The translations under genes were made by a program, and so were the position numbers. The notes under the pieces were generated by a model. It made no database searches. It was not told where the DNA came from and saw nothing but the letters and a program-made list of their open reading frames with translations. Positions 43,304-54,403 of a stretch of DNA of 64,000 nucleotides are shown piece after piece. The stretch's first letter is position 1. Each line of letters begins with the position of its first letter. Source of the stretch: Cherax quadricarinatus (taxonomy: Eukaryota > Arthropoda > Malacostraca > Decapoda > Parastacidae); the NCBI RefSeq assembly GCF_038502225.1, contig NC_091355.1, forward strand, positions 16,570,381-16,634,380, read 5' to 3'.

Positions 43304-44399
43304 TAACTAACTGAAGAATGCTTCTTCTGGTCGACTTCAAAATATTAATAATGATACATTCTGTAAGAAGGATGATATCTTGGGCATGTTAACTTGAGTA
43401 AGTGCAAATTCGATTTATCTGAAATTGTTCAAACAATGAAAATGTTGAAAGATCAATTACTGGAGAATGATTTTTTGATATACTTCAGACTTGGTGGGTT
43501 TTGTTAAAATAAATCATGGAGCTTATTTTGAAATGTGTAAATTTCGATTTGCCAATTTGATTAAATTTATTGTTTTCCATTTGCTAACAAGGAACGTCGG
43601 CTTCAAACCCTGAAAGCTGGTATATCTGAAGTGAAAATTTATATTAATGTTGGGTTGTGTGGATGTTAGTCTTTAAAAACGATTTTTTGGATTTAGAAAA
43701 AATAAATATTTCTTATGGGATTGTAGAGAATTTGAAAAAAAAAAAAAAGTTTTTAAAGCGTTTTTAACTTAATGAGGAGAGACTTTCCTATATTCAGGAG
43801 GTAGGTCTCCGAAATAACATGAAATCTGCTCAGTTTAGTGTAAAGTTTATGCTTTTGAAAGAAAAATTTGAATTAGATTTGGCTTGTGCATTTCCTTATT
43901 TGCCATTTTCATTGAATGCCATCTCTGATTTGTTTCAAATCGTCTATAATGATATCTATCTCATGCCGCACTCCGCACTATTCCAGTCGCATGCAATGAG
44001 GCTCAAGGAATACTTTTCTCGGATCGATCAGCGGCCGAAAAAATATCTAGTTCCTGTGTCAACTCCACTGGTTTTTATAACTGGGTGCTGTTATTGCGTA
44101 GTGAACAGCAAATTCCTTCCATGTCTTTCATTAAGGCTCTAGTCTTGTTGGTTCGTTTCATTCACACAGGTACAATAAAGTGTTGCAACAAAATTTACTA
44201 CTGTTGCATATAGGAGCTTAGTTTTTCTCTACATCTATAGGCCATCATGAGGATTTCTATTTAATCATCCTTATCTGTGGATGAAATTGTCTGGAATCAA
44301 TCGTCTGACCCTGCCTGCTCTCTTGCCATTTATACTATTCCATTTTCTTTTTTTTTACCATTTTCTAACGTGGCTTATCTTCCATATTACCAGGTATTC
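43304..44399. other. Unassigned AT-rich stretch
   Basis: A 107-codon plus frame at 43819-44142 (FELDLACAFPYLPFSLNAIS) is not low complexity but has no match I recognise. No splice or promoter evidence supports it. Confidence 0.4.
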
Positions 44400-44500
44400 A
44401 TTATTACCATTTTTATTATAGCTTCCATTACTGCTATTTTTATTATACCTTCCATGATGCCATTTTCATTAAACCTTCCATTATGCCATTTTTATAACTT
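44400..44500. repeat. Short degenerate tandem repeat (27 bp)
   Basis: About 3.5 copies of CCATTTTTATTATACCTTCC plus ATTATG. Confidence 0.75.
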
Positions 44501-45090
44501 CTGTGATTGCCATATGATAATGTTGTTCTTACACCTTGCCACTGAGCTCTCTGTTCTTGTTACTTCATTTATTGTCTGGACTTTTCTTATCAATATAAAG
44601 GAATCTGTCGTTTCCATTGTGTTTTGGCCAGTCATTAGCCCCGTTATTTTTCTGTGACATCTTATTTTTTTTAACCACTCACAGGACTAGTATGCGGTGT
44701 AAAATGAAATTATCAAGCTATCAAACATCTTTCAATTCGAACCATTGTATTGTATGTTCTTTCATGTATTTCTTTCATGGCACCATGAATAACTCAAATA
44801 TTGCCACTCAATTGAATTCTGATAACTGTGAACATAACTTTGCTCTATTTAATGTTCATTCCTTTTTTTTCTGCCACGAGCGTGCAAGTTATCCATGGAG
44901 AAAACAGTAGTATTTTTTTTCTTCTTAATTTCAAAAAATTTGAGTGTTGCAGTTTTGGCTGTTTTCATTTTATCATTATTTTTTTTACCTCTTCCTCTTA
45001 GTACTACTCCTCTTGTCTTTTCCATCTCTTCCTTCCCATATATTATTCCATTTTTCTTTATTTTAATTATAATTACTATATTTTTTTAAT

Positions 45091-45190
45091 TACGATTCAT
45101 TATCTTAATTTTAATAACGATTCATTATCTTAATTTTAATTACGATTCATTATCTTAATTTTAATTACGATTCATTATCTTAATTTTAAT
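45091..45190. repeat. 25-bp AT-rich tandem repeat
   Basis: Four copies of TACGATTCATTATCTTAATT plus TTAAT, one base different in the second. Confidence 0.93.
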
Positions 45191-45312
45191 TATATATTTT
45201 TTTAATTAGAATTTAACCATTATTTTAAGTAATTTCCTTATTACAGAATGGAATATGCTATGTTCTGAGAGTTATTTACCAGCACATAGGAAGAAGCAAG
45301 AACAATGTTGCT

Positions 45313-45552
45313 GGTGAAAACAACAGACCTGACCGGCAATGTCTACTTCTGATGGATTCTGGTGAAAACAACAGACCTGACCGGCAATGTCTACTTCTGA
45401 TGGATTCTGGTGAAAACAACAGACCTGACCGGCAATGTCTACTTCTGATGGATTCTGGTGAAAACAACAGACCTGACCGGCAATGTCTACTTCTGATGGA
45501 TTCTGGTGAAAACAACAGACCTGACCGGCAATGTCTACTTCTGATGGATTCT
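45313..45552. repeat. 48-bp tandem repeat, five near-identical copies
   Basis: The unit begins GGTGAAAACAACAGACCTGA and ends CTTCTGATGGATTCT. By eye I see no differences between copies. Period 48 gives open frames on both strands (plus-strand MDSGENNRPDRQCLLL), with no start or flanking gene evidence. Confidence 0.95.
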
Positions 45553-45794
45553 ATTTTTTTTATTATTTTTACTGTGTAGTCGACGACCCTTTCCTAACCT
45601 ATCTTCTCTTGCCACTCCTTTCATTTCCCTCTCCCTAACAGCCCTCCTCGTACCATGCCTCTCACTTGTGATACTTTTAGCTAGTGAAGAGTTGTATGTA
45701 TCTGCAGTATTGACTTACTGACCGAGGTTGGTTTGTTTACTGTGGTGAGGAAGAGTATCTTCTGCCTTTTATGTTCAACGGTTTAGTCGAGTTA

Positions 45795-46075
45795 TTTTTA
45801 TCTTGTCCTTGTTGTTGTCCTTATCCTTTTTCGTCCTCCTCCATTATTTGAGCTTTTGAATGCATTGTAAGAGAAACTGGAAGGTGTCCGAGTCGTGTTT
45901 CTGTTTCTCACTTCTCGAACAGTTATCATGTCCTCAATGGACATTATATAATCTAATGCTGTCAGTGTCAATTTCTTTAATCTGTTTTGCCATTTCATTT
46001 CTCTAAGCAACGGGATATTTGTCATAAAAACCTCAGGACACTGCCGTTTCTTGATATGATTCACAAGGTATTAGT
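45795..46075 (-). mobile_element. Decayed CR1 C-terminal fragment
   Basis: Minus frame EMKWQNRLKKLTLTALDYIM then SIEDMITVREVRN parallels GMSYEERLREINLTTLEDRR and DRGDMITTYKILR of copy A. An older or distinct CR1. Confidence 0.6.
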
Positions 46076-46199
46076 TCCATGCTACGTTGCATAATCCAGA
46101 TGGTCCTGTCGTATATAGGATCATTAATAAATTCTTGAGGATTCTGATAATCTTATTCTTTAAATTTAATTGGGAAAAAATCTGCTCTTTGGTATACCG

Positions 46200-46440
46200 T
46201 AGGTGAATATATGTGATATACTCGTTACTATTGTTGTGAAAGACACGTGAGCAAACGCTAGGACATATTTTTTAAAAAAATCTTTTCGGTCCTGGGACCT
46301 TAATCACTTGATGGGGGTCCCATGATCGAAATGTTTTGTAATAAATATGTAATAGTATTCGCTCACGTGTCTTTCTAAACTCATTTGTCGGTATCTATTA
46401 TCAAGGTTTATTCCACTTGTTACAATGTTTACCCCTTCCC
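46200..46440. mobile_element. Penelope-like termini as a palindrome inside CR1 remnant
   Basis: Left half (minus): GTGATTAAGGTCCCAGGACC then GAAAAG, AACGCTAGG and GCTCACGTGTCTTTC. Right half (plus): TTGATGGGGGTCCCATGATC, GAAATG, AATAAATATGTAATAGT and GCTCACGTGTCTTTC. The two halves are inverse copies meeting at 46307. The same family, single copy, is at 61100. Confidence 0.8.
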
Positions 46441-46489
46441 TTCATCTTTAATAATGAGGTTTACACTCATTGTCCTGCGAGTCTGTATT

Positions 46490-46930
46490 TAACTATCGAC
46501 TTTCTTTTGCCTGTCACAACTCTTCTAAACATTTACTGGGGTTGAATTAAAGAAGCCAACCACTTGAAAAAGTTTTTAGTTAGTTCAGATTCATTTATAG
46601 CCATTTCTTTTACATTTCCAATTTTTATTCTTATTACTTTCGCATCTACGACCAGTGATACATCGAACTCAAACCCTTGCTGCGTATCGTCCACACAGAC
46701 CGGAAAGAGTAGCGGTCCCAGTGCAAATACTTGTTTAGTCCCAACCCGATGCCTTTTCTACAGGAGTATCACACGTTACCTCGTTATCATTACATATTTG
46801 TTGATCCACTGCAGTGCGTTCCCTGTCGTCTCTACCTGCTTTGTTGGTTCAGTCTCTTCCTTGGTTCAGTGTTAAACACGAAAATGCTACTCTCATTCTT
46901 GCTTTACTTTTGTTGTTTAATAGACATTTA
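46490..46930 (-). mobile_element. Decayed CR1 RT fragment
   Basis: Landmarks in order match copy D: AGCGGTCCCAGTGCAAATAC where copy D has ACTGGTCCTAGGACTGAC, and TTGATCCACTGCAGTGCGTT where others have TGATCCATTGCAGTGCC. Continues the piece at 45795 across the inserted PLE fragments. Confidence 0.55.
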
Positions 46931-46983
46931 GGTTTCTCTTTTCATTAGCCTTATTGGCAATTGTATAATTTTTTTTTTATCTC

Positions 46984-46986
<3 letters not shown>

Positions 46987-47017
<31 letters not shown>
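46987..47017. repeat. (GT)n microsatellite
   Basis: About 15 GT units at the 3' end of CR1 copy D (an (AC)n tail on the element's strand). Confidence 0.95.
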
Positions 47018-47019
<2 letters not shown>

Positions 47020-48178
47020 CACCTAGTTGTACTCACCTAGTTGAGGTTGCGGGGGTAGAGTCCGAGCTCCTGGCCCCGCCTCTTCACTGATCGCTACTAG
47101 GTCACTCTCTCTGAACCGTGAGCTTTATCATACCTCTGCTTAGAGCTATGTATGGATCCTGCCTCTACTACATCGCTTCCCAAACTATTCCACTTACTGA
47201 CTACTCTGTGGCTGAAGAAATACTTCCTAACATCCCTGTGATTCATCTGTGTCTTCAGCTTCCAACTGTGTCCCCTTGTTACTGTGTCCAATCTCTGGAA
47301 CATCCTGTCTTTGTCCACCTTGTCAATTCCTCTCAGTATTTTGTATGTCGTTATCATGTCCCCCCTATCTCTCCTGTCCTCCAGTGTCGTCAGGTTGATT
47401 TCCCTTAACCTCTCCTCGTAGGACATACCTCTTAGCTCTGGGACTAGTCTTGTTGCAAACCTTTGCACTTTCTCTAGTTTCTTTACGTGCTTGGCTAGGT
47501 GTGGGTTCCAAACTGGTGCCGCATACTCCAATATGGGCCTAACGTACACAGTATACAGGGTCCTGAATGACTCCTTATTAAGATGTCGGAATGCTGTTCC
47601 GAGGTTTGCTAGGCGCCCATATGCTGCAGCAGTTATTTGGTTGATGTGCGCTTCAGGAGATGTGCCTGGTGTTATACTCACCCCAAGATCTTTTTCCTTG
47701 AGTAAGGTTTGTAGTCTCTGGCCCCCTAGACTGTACTCCGTCTGCGGTCTTCTTTGCCCTTCCCCAATCTTCATGACTTTGCACTTGGTGGGATTGAACT
47801 CCAGGAGCCAATTGCTGTGCCAGGTCTGCAGCCTGTCCAGATCCCTTTGTAGTTCTGCCTGGTCTTCGATCGAGTGAATTCTTCTCATCAACTTCACGTG
47901 ATCTGCAAACAGTGACACCTCAGAGTCTATTCCTTCCGTCATGTCGTTCACAATTACCAGAAACAGCACTGGTCCTAGGACTGACCCCTGTGGGACCCCG
48001 CTGGTCACAGGTGCCCACTCTGACACCTCGCCACGTACCATGACTAGCTGCGGCCTTCCTGACAAGTATTCCCTGGTCCATTGTAGTGCCTTCCCTGTTA
48101 TCCCTGCTTGGTCCTCCAGTTTTTGCACCAATCTCTTGTGTGGAACTGTGTCAAACGCCTTCTTGCAGTCCAAGAATA

Positions 48179-48180
<2 letters not shown>
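47018..48180 (-). mobile_element. CR1 LINE, copy D, 5'-truncated, well preserved
   Basis: From the 3' end (duplicated ACTCACCTAGTTGTACTCAC at 47017) through the 3' UTR and RT to motif A, then stopping at 48180 against (GT)n. The reading frame is intact from motif A to the stop, making it the best-preserved copy. Confidence 0.95.
47097..48178 (-). pseudogene. CR1 RT from motif A to C-terminus, copy D
   Basis: About 360 codons in frame: IFLDCKKAFDTVPHKRLVQK (motif A), WTREYLSGRPQLVMVRGEVS, SGVPQGSVLGPVLFLVIVND (QGS block), FADH in place of FADD, WLLEFNPTKCKVMKIGEGQR, YVRPILEYAAPVWNPHLAKH and the natural C-terminus RKYFFSHRVVSKWNSLGSDV to GSERVT. A single G/C change turns the second catalytic Asp to His, which should abolish polymerisation. 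The open frame extends further into the (GT)n block as a His-Thr run; that part is not LINE. No endonuclease remains. Confidence 0.93.

Positions 48181-48253
<73 letters not shown>
48181..48253. repeat. (GT)n microsatellite between CR1 copies
   Basis: About 36 GT units joining the truncated 5' end of copy D to the 3' end of copy E. Confidence 0.97.
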
Positions 48254-48256
<3 letters not shown>

Positions 48257-51200
48257 CACCAATCTGTGGTTGCAAAGGGTAGGTTCACAGCTCCTGGCCC
48301 TGCCTCTTCACTGGTCGCAACTAGATCGACTCTTTCCCTGCTCCATGAGCTTTTATGCAAATTCTTCTTAAAGCTATTTATGGATCCTGCCTCCCTATAC
48401 ATCACTCTCCAGATTGTTCCACTTCCTGGCAACTCTATGAATGAAGAAATATTTCCTAACATCCCTGTGACTCATTTGAGTTTTCAACTTCCAGTGTCCC
48501 CTTGTTGCTGTGGCCCATCTCTGAAACATCCTCTCCCTATTCACCCTGTCAATTCCTCTCAGTATTTTATATGTCGTTATCATGTTTTCCCTTCTTTAGT
48601 ATCGTCAGATTGATGTTCCTTAACTCGTAAAATATACCTCTTAGATCTGGGACTAGTGTTGTTGCAAACCTTTGCACATTCTCTAATTTCATGACGTGCT
48701 TGACCAGGTGAGGGTTCCATACTGGTGCTGCCTACTTCAATATGCGCCTGACATCCACGGTGTACAGAGTCTTGAATCGTTCCTTACAAAGGTATCGAAA
48801 GGTTCTTCTTAGATTTGCCAGGCTCCCGTATGCCTCAGGAGATAGTCAGTAATATATTCACCTCAAGATCCTTTTTTGAGGTTTGCAGTTTTTGGCTCCC
48901 TTGCCTGTACTCTGCGGTTTTTCACCTACCCCAGTCTTCATGACTTAGCATTTGGTGGGGTTAAACGCCAGGAGCCATTTATTGGACCAGGCTAGCAGCC
49001 TGTCCTGATCCCTTTGTAGTCCTAGCTGATCCTTACCATCTTGAATTCTCCGCATTAGCTTCACATCGTCTGCAAACAGTTACACCTCTGAATCTATCGC
49101 TTCCGTCAGGTCATTCACACATTTACTAGAAACAGCACAGGCCCTAGGCCTGACCTTTGTGGATCTCCGCTCGTTACAGGTGCCCACTCTGACACCTCAT
49201 CACTTACCATCAACTCGTTGTTTCCTTCCTGTCAGGTATTCTCTGATCCATTGCAATGCATTTCCTGTTATTCGTGCCAACTCCCCTAGCTTTTGCACTA
49301 ATCTCCTGTGCGGAACTGTGTTGAAAGCCTTTTTGCAGCCCTAGAAAATGCAGTCTACACGCCCCTTTCTCCTGCCTTACTGCTGTCACTTTGTCGTAAA
49401 ACTTCTGTAGGTTTGTGAGGCAGGATTTCCCCCTCCCCATGATTTGCATACTATGCATATCAGTGACATTGGTCTGTAGTTTAATACAATCTGCCTGTTT
49501 CCTTTCTTAAAGACTGGGACTACATTTGCCATCTTCCACACCTCAGGTAGTTGCCCTGTTTCTATAGATTCACTGGAGATTATTAATAGCACACATAGTG
49601 TCTCTGCTTCCCCTCTCAGGACCCATGGAGAGATGTCTGATGCCACCACCTTTGAGGTAACTCGCTCACTTAGCAGCCTCTTCACCTCTGATGTATGTCG
49701 TGTGTTCAGTATTGGTGTTTCATTTCATCCCGGTTTGCTGGAGTTCTTTGCCTCTCCTGAAAACACTTCATTCTCGTGTTGAGTTCTTCACATTGCCGTT
49801 TCTTGTGATCTTTCCTCCTTCCTTCTTCAGTCTGATGTGGCAGTAAAACAACTTTGTGTCAGATTTGACTTTTGATGTCATACCGTTCTCGCACTGTCAT
49901 ATTGCCACTGGGCCTCCTTTCTTATCCATACTCATTAATTTTTGGCTCATTGGCTAATCTCCACATTTTCCTGGGTTCTTTGTCTTCTATACTTTTCAAA
50001 TTCTTTAGCCCACTTAGTTTTACCCTCCCTACGCCTTTGGGTGAAACAAGGGCTCGTGTTCATCTTCCCATTGTTTCTGTTGCTCTTGGGTACGAACCTC
50101 TCTGCCTCCTTGCATTTTGTGGTCACATATTCCATCATTTAATTTACTGTTTTTCCCCCACCAGTTCTCTTTCCCGCAGGACATCATGCAGGAAATTCCT
50201 CATGCTTATAAAGTCCCGTCCTACCTACTCTTCCTGCTTTACTCTCCACTTTTAGTTTTACAATGTATTCGAAGCTTAAGACCACGTGATCAATGGCTCC
50301 GAGGAGCCTTTCATATGTGATGTCCTTAATGTCAGAACTACTACCAGCCTTACTAGTTTCTCCTCTCCTCTCTCTGGTAGTGTCCCTGACATGTTGATGT
50401 ATAAGGGTGTCCAGTACCACCTCCTTCATCTTAGATCTCCAAGTTTCTGGTTCCCCCATGTGGCTCTAGTTTTTCCCAGTCTCCTTGTGACTGAAATCAT
50501 TCACAACTAGTAACTTCGCCCTATCCACATGGGCCCTTCTGGCAGTCTCAGCTACTGTGCCCACCATTGCTCTGTTGCTCTCATATTCCTGTCTTGACCT
50601 CCTGCTATTCTGTGGCGGATTGTACATCACTGCAATCACCACGTTGGAATTCCCAGTTTGAAGTGTTTCTGGTATGTATTATTATTATCATAATCAAAAA
50701 GAAGCGCTAAGCCACAAGGGCTATACAGCTTCTGGTATGTAGTCCCTTGCTTCCATTATTTTCCATTCCTTTCATTTCCTCAAATCTCCACTGGTTTTTG
50801 ATGAACACTCTAGCTCCTCCATCTCTGCTTCCTCAGGATCTGATATCCGGATGGAAAGATCGCATCTGTTGTCTCATTGAGCTTAGTTTCTGTGAGTACT
50901 ATGGTGTCTGGGGATGCCCCCATGATTCTTTCGTGCCATTCTTCACATTTGTTATTCCATCTGCACTGGTGTACCATACCTTCAGCTTCTTTTCTAATAC
51001 TGTGGACTTGGGGGGGGTTTGTGGGGGTTGTGGGAGTGGGAGACCTGGCAGGATACTATGGGAGGCTGCTGTGAAGGTGGAGTTTGTGTTGGGATGGGGG
51101 GAGGGCTGTGGGTATGGAGTGTGGGTTATTTTGGGTAAATTTGTTTGGTTGTGGTAGGGTTGTAGGGGTTGTGGGTCTTCTGTGGGTGGTTATGAGGATG

Positions 51201-51750
51201 TTTTCGCTTTTCTTTCTGAGTCTGGGCTCCCTTGCCCGTATCTATCCTTGACTCTTTGCTGCCCATTGCATCTTTGTATTCTCTCTGTTTCTTTCTTCTC
51301 ATGTTCTGTCGTGGTCAACGTACACCCTCTGGTAATTTGAAGAGCTCCTTAGTCTTGCTTTCTTTTGCACCGTTTCAGACTTGAAAATCAGTTTGACTGC
51401 ATGGTTTCTTCTTGAAAACTCTCCTTATTCTCTGAAAATTTGTCAGCTGGGTCACGTCTTCCTCTATTTCTTTCATGGTATTTTCAATCCTTTTTTTTCT
51501 AATACTGTCTTCTTTCTTCGTAATTTGCCCCTTCGGCCAATCAAAGCCCATGAACGAAGATTGACATCATCCTTTCATCCTCCCATTGCATTTCCCTTTG
51601 TATCTCATCATCCAATTTAAGTATCTCCATTGTTTTCCTTAACATTTCTTGGATCTCTTGATGGTCTGATAACGCCTCTGCATGGGACCTGTCTCCTTCC
51701 CTTCCTTCGGTCCCCACATTGTCTGCTGTCCCTGTACCCAACGGCCAGCC

Positions 51751-51752
<2 letters not shown>
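48254..51752 (-). mobile_element. CR1 LINE, copy E, nearly full length, decayed
   Basis: Collinear with copy A on the minus strand: 3' UTR (48260-48500), RT C-terminus (48395-48583 frame), palm with an intact FADD preceded by a stop (about 49070), fingers (49386-49685 frame, DISPWVLRGEAETLCVLLI), linker (49947-50138), endonuclease (50184-50640), N-terminal endonuclease (about 50880-51010) and the ORF1-like charged region (MQWEDERMMSIFVHGL, 51540-51700). Many indels. A 51-bp retroinsertion interrupts it at 50679. The 5' end is directly against (GT)n. Confidence 0.88.
50679..50729 (-). mobile_element. 51-bp truncated (TAA)n-tailed retroinsertion with 12-bp TSD
   Basis: The minus strand reads AGCCCTTGTGGCTTAGCGCT then TCTTTTTGATTATGATAATA. 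TTCTGGTATGTA occurs at 50667-50678 and again at 50730-50741, a clean target duplication within CR1 copy E. Same family as 59631-59792. Confidence 0.88.

Positions 51753-51823
<71 letters not shown>
51753..51823. repeat. (GT)n microsatellite
   Basis: About 35 GT units at the truncated 5' end of CR1 copy E. Confidence 0.97.
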
Positions 51824-51825
<2 letters not shown>

Positions 51826-52204
51826 TTGTGATTGCATGTTCTTATGTGTGTTTTTGTCTTCACATTGTGTGTGTACGCACGAGTAGATAAATGTGGATTT
51901 TATTAGCACTAAAACACGCACATCATAAATTGAGATAATACCACTACAAAAAAAAAAGATTAAAACGCCACATAGCAGCCACAACAGCTGGCATGACTAA
52001 TCCTTCCAAATGTGAAATGAGATCAAAACAGGAATATGAAGTTTGTACACGTAATTATGACAAATGTAAGCAGGACTACACCAAAATTATTAGAAAGTGA
52101 ACATGTAATCATACATGTTCACTCATAATTATATGTCTATATGGACAATTAAAGTGTAATGAACACTTGTCAATTCTCAAAAGTAACTCACTTTGAAGAT
52201 TAAT
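51824..52204. other. Unassigned AT-rich stretch
   Basis: No feature recognised; a small inverted repeat, GTGAACATGTAATCATACATGTTCAC by arms, lies at about 52098-52123. Confidence 0.45.
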
Positions 52205-52280
52205 TGAACTGTATATTTCGATCCACTTCTGAGATCCTCTTCAGCAGAAGAGGATCCCAGAAGGGATCGAAATATACAGA
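52205..52280. mobile_element. Penelope-like palindrome with canonical hammerhead core
   Basis: The minus half reads CTGAAGAGGATCTCAGAAG, then TGGATCGAAATATACAG; the plus half reads CAGAAGAGGATCCCAGAAGG, then GATCGAAATATACAG. The minus half keeps C3-U4-G5-A6-N7-G8-A9 and GAAA, separated by a GATC-type stem with AGAA loop, the closest match to a functional hammerhead core in the window. One extra G lies between A9 and the stem. Confidence 0.65.
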
Positions 52281-52329
52281 GCAATTAATCTTATGAATGT
52301 GTCTCCAAGTTGGTTATTGAGTACATGAT

Positions 52330-53090
52330 TATATGCAAAAACACGGAATAGAGGGTAGGGAGAAGATATGCTCATGACGAAGCATCTCGGGGTGAGCATT
52401 GTACCAAATATATTTCCTGAGGTGCGCGTTATACGAGAAACTGCTACAGCAAACGCGTGTCTAACAAATCTAAGATTAAGTTTCAGGAACCTAAACAAGG
52501 AGTTATTCACGAAACTTTATACAGAACATGTCATACCCATATTGGAGCATGCGGTACTAGGATGAAACCCACACCTGATTAAGCACAACTAGAAACTTGA
52601 AAAGAAGGACGGGGTCACAATGAGACTAGTATTAGAGCTAAGGAAAATGAGAAATAAGAGATTAAAGGAGCTAAGCACGATGACATTACTGTAGAGGATT
52701 GAAGAACCAGGTGTAATAGGATAACAACGTACAAAATACCGACAAAAATTGATAGGGTGAACATGGACAGACTGTTCGAGGGACAGTGCTCGACACAGGA
52801 AACACGTACACGAGGGCATAGCTGGAAACTGAAAATGAAGATGAGCCACAGGGATGATAGGAAGTATTTCTTCAGTCTTAGAGTGGACAACAAGTGTAAC
52901 TTTAAGGACAGTGAGGTGACAGAGGAAGAATCCACAAATAGGTTTAAAAAGCTGTATGATAATGCTTTCGAAGCCAGGAGAAAGTGAACTCAGCAGCCGC
53001 CAGCGACTAGGTGGGACCAGGAGCTGAGACCCTTCTCCTGCAGCCACAGAGACGAGTACATATACTTGAGTACCAGCACGCACACGCTCA
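52330..53090 (+). mobile_element. CR1 3' fragment, plus strand, diverged
   Basis: Piecewise: TKHLGVSIVPNIFPEVRVIR (KDLGVSITPGTSPEAHINQ elsewhere), ANACLTNLRLSFRNLNKELF, TKLYTEHVIPILEHA, then RGHSWKLKMKMSHRDDRKYF and the 3' end GGGACCAGGAGCTGAGACCC. Frameshifts break it. It ends at (AC)n. Confidence 0.85.
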
Positions 53091-53095
53091 CACAT

Positions 53096-53119
53096 CACAC
53101 ACACACATCACACACACAC

Positions 53120-53184
<65 letters not shown>
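53096..53184. repeat. (AC)n microsatellite between CR1 pieces
   Basis: AC units, with CACATCAC variants at the left edge, joining the CR1 3' end at 53090 to another CR1 3' end at 53185. Confidence 0.96.
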
Positions 53185-53186
<2 letters not shown>

Positions 53187-53310
53187 TAAAGATCTCGGAG
53201 AAGGGAGAGAGTGGACCTAGTACCGACCAGCGAAGGGGCGGGGAAAGGAGCTACGAATCGATCCTTTCAACAACCATTAGGAGAGTACAAATAGGCGAGT
53301 ACACATTTTG
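53185..53310 (+). mobile_element. Very short CR1 3'-end copy
   Basis: GATAAAGATCTCGGAGAAGG, GGACCTAGTACCGACCAGCG and AGGCGAGTACAC are the last 120 bp of CR1. It begins directly after (AC)n. Confidence 0.85.
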
Positions 53311-54117
53311 CTTCAGGGTACTTTTCCTCTCAGTGATCTAAAGAGAATTATGTGGTTACAAAGTGCTTACGAAGAGATGGAGAGAAGGGTTGAGGAATGT
53401 AGTGAATGATTGCGGAATAAGACAAATGAGCAATAGCGGCTGAAAAAAAGTGTAGTCTGGAAGAAAAATAAGCGAACTGAAGAATTAATTATAGGAAATG
53501 AAGGGAAGGAGATCAAAGAGGCTACTATGAAAGGAAAGGGTAGATGAGAAGACAGAAGAAACGGAAGAATAAATAATTAACACATGGAAATGTGGTCAGA
53601 AGACCTGAAGGAACAGGACATGATGAGTGAAACGGCAAATAAACTGTTATCAACAGACAAAGCAATTTTGAAAGAAAAAATTGGAGGAGGAAGGAGTGAG
53701 GTTGCTGATAGTCCCTCACCGTTGATGAGACGGTGAGGAACCATCAGATGAGTTACTGGTAAACGAGCCTAAAACAGTAATTATCCAGCTCATCCTCTTA
53801 ATAACATAGTATTTCACTTTTACTAAAAAAGTTAAAGTGGTTGATTTATAACCAAGATTTAAACATCATGTATAAAAATGTTATATTTATTTATGCATGT
53901 TTCTTGAAGATACTGAATGAGTTTACCAAGCAGTACTACATGGAAAATTTCTTATTTCCAGTTATCTTGGTAACCTTGTTTTACTAAACTTCAAGAGATC
54001 GATGGAAGAACAAGTGAGGAAACATAAATGATAGAGGAATAAGTGATAGACGATGTCATTGAAATGATATGAAGAAACTACAGCAGGTGACATTTTCAGA
54101 TAAGATAAGATAAGATT
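53311..54117. other. Unassigned purine-rich to AT-rich stretch
   Basis: 53340-53720 is A/G-rich and could be decayed LINE coding strand, but no block is recognisable. The remainder is AT-rich. Confidence 0.4.
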
Positions 54118-54403
54118 TCGTTCGGATTTTTAGCCCCGGAGGGTTAGCCACCCAGGATAACCCAAGAAAGTCAGTGCGTCATCGAGGACTGTCTAACTTA
54201 TTTCCATTGGGGTCCTTAATCTTGTCCCCCAGGATGCGACCCACACCAGTCGACTAACACCCAGGTACCTATTTGCTGCTAGGTGAACAGGACAACAGTT
54301 GTAAGGAAACGTGTCGAAATGTTTCCACCCGCCGGGAATCGAACCCGGGCCCTCCGTGTGTGAAGCGGGAGCTTTAGCCACCAGGCCACCGGGCTCACAG
54401 AGC
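54118..54403 (-). mobile_element. tRNA-Val-like SINE, tail type B, complete
   Basis: Minus strand: head GAGCCCGGTGGCCTGGTGGC (A-box), CTTCACACACGG (valine-type loop), GGGTTCGATTCCCGG (B-box); the body TACCTGGGTGTTAGTCGACT is nearly identical to the type A SINE; then a different tail, GGGGGACAAGATTAAGGACC through ACCCTCCGGGGC and CGAACGAAATCTTATC ending in a (GATAA)n-like run. Confidence 0.9.

Noticed and set aside
43819..44142. 107-codon host gene
   Set aside because: Normal-looking composition but no recognised domain, no splice sites and surrounding AT-rich DNA; not enough support.
45276..45579. Repeat protein with a 16-residue unit
   Set aside because: Open on both strands because the unit is 48 bp; no promoter, splice or start evidence.
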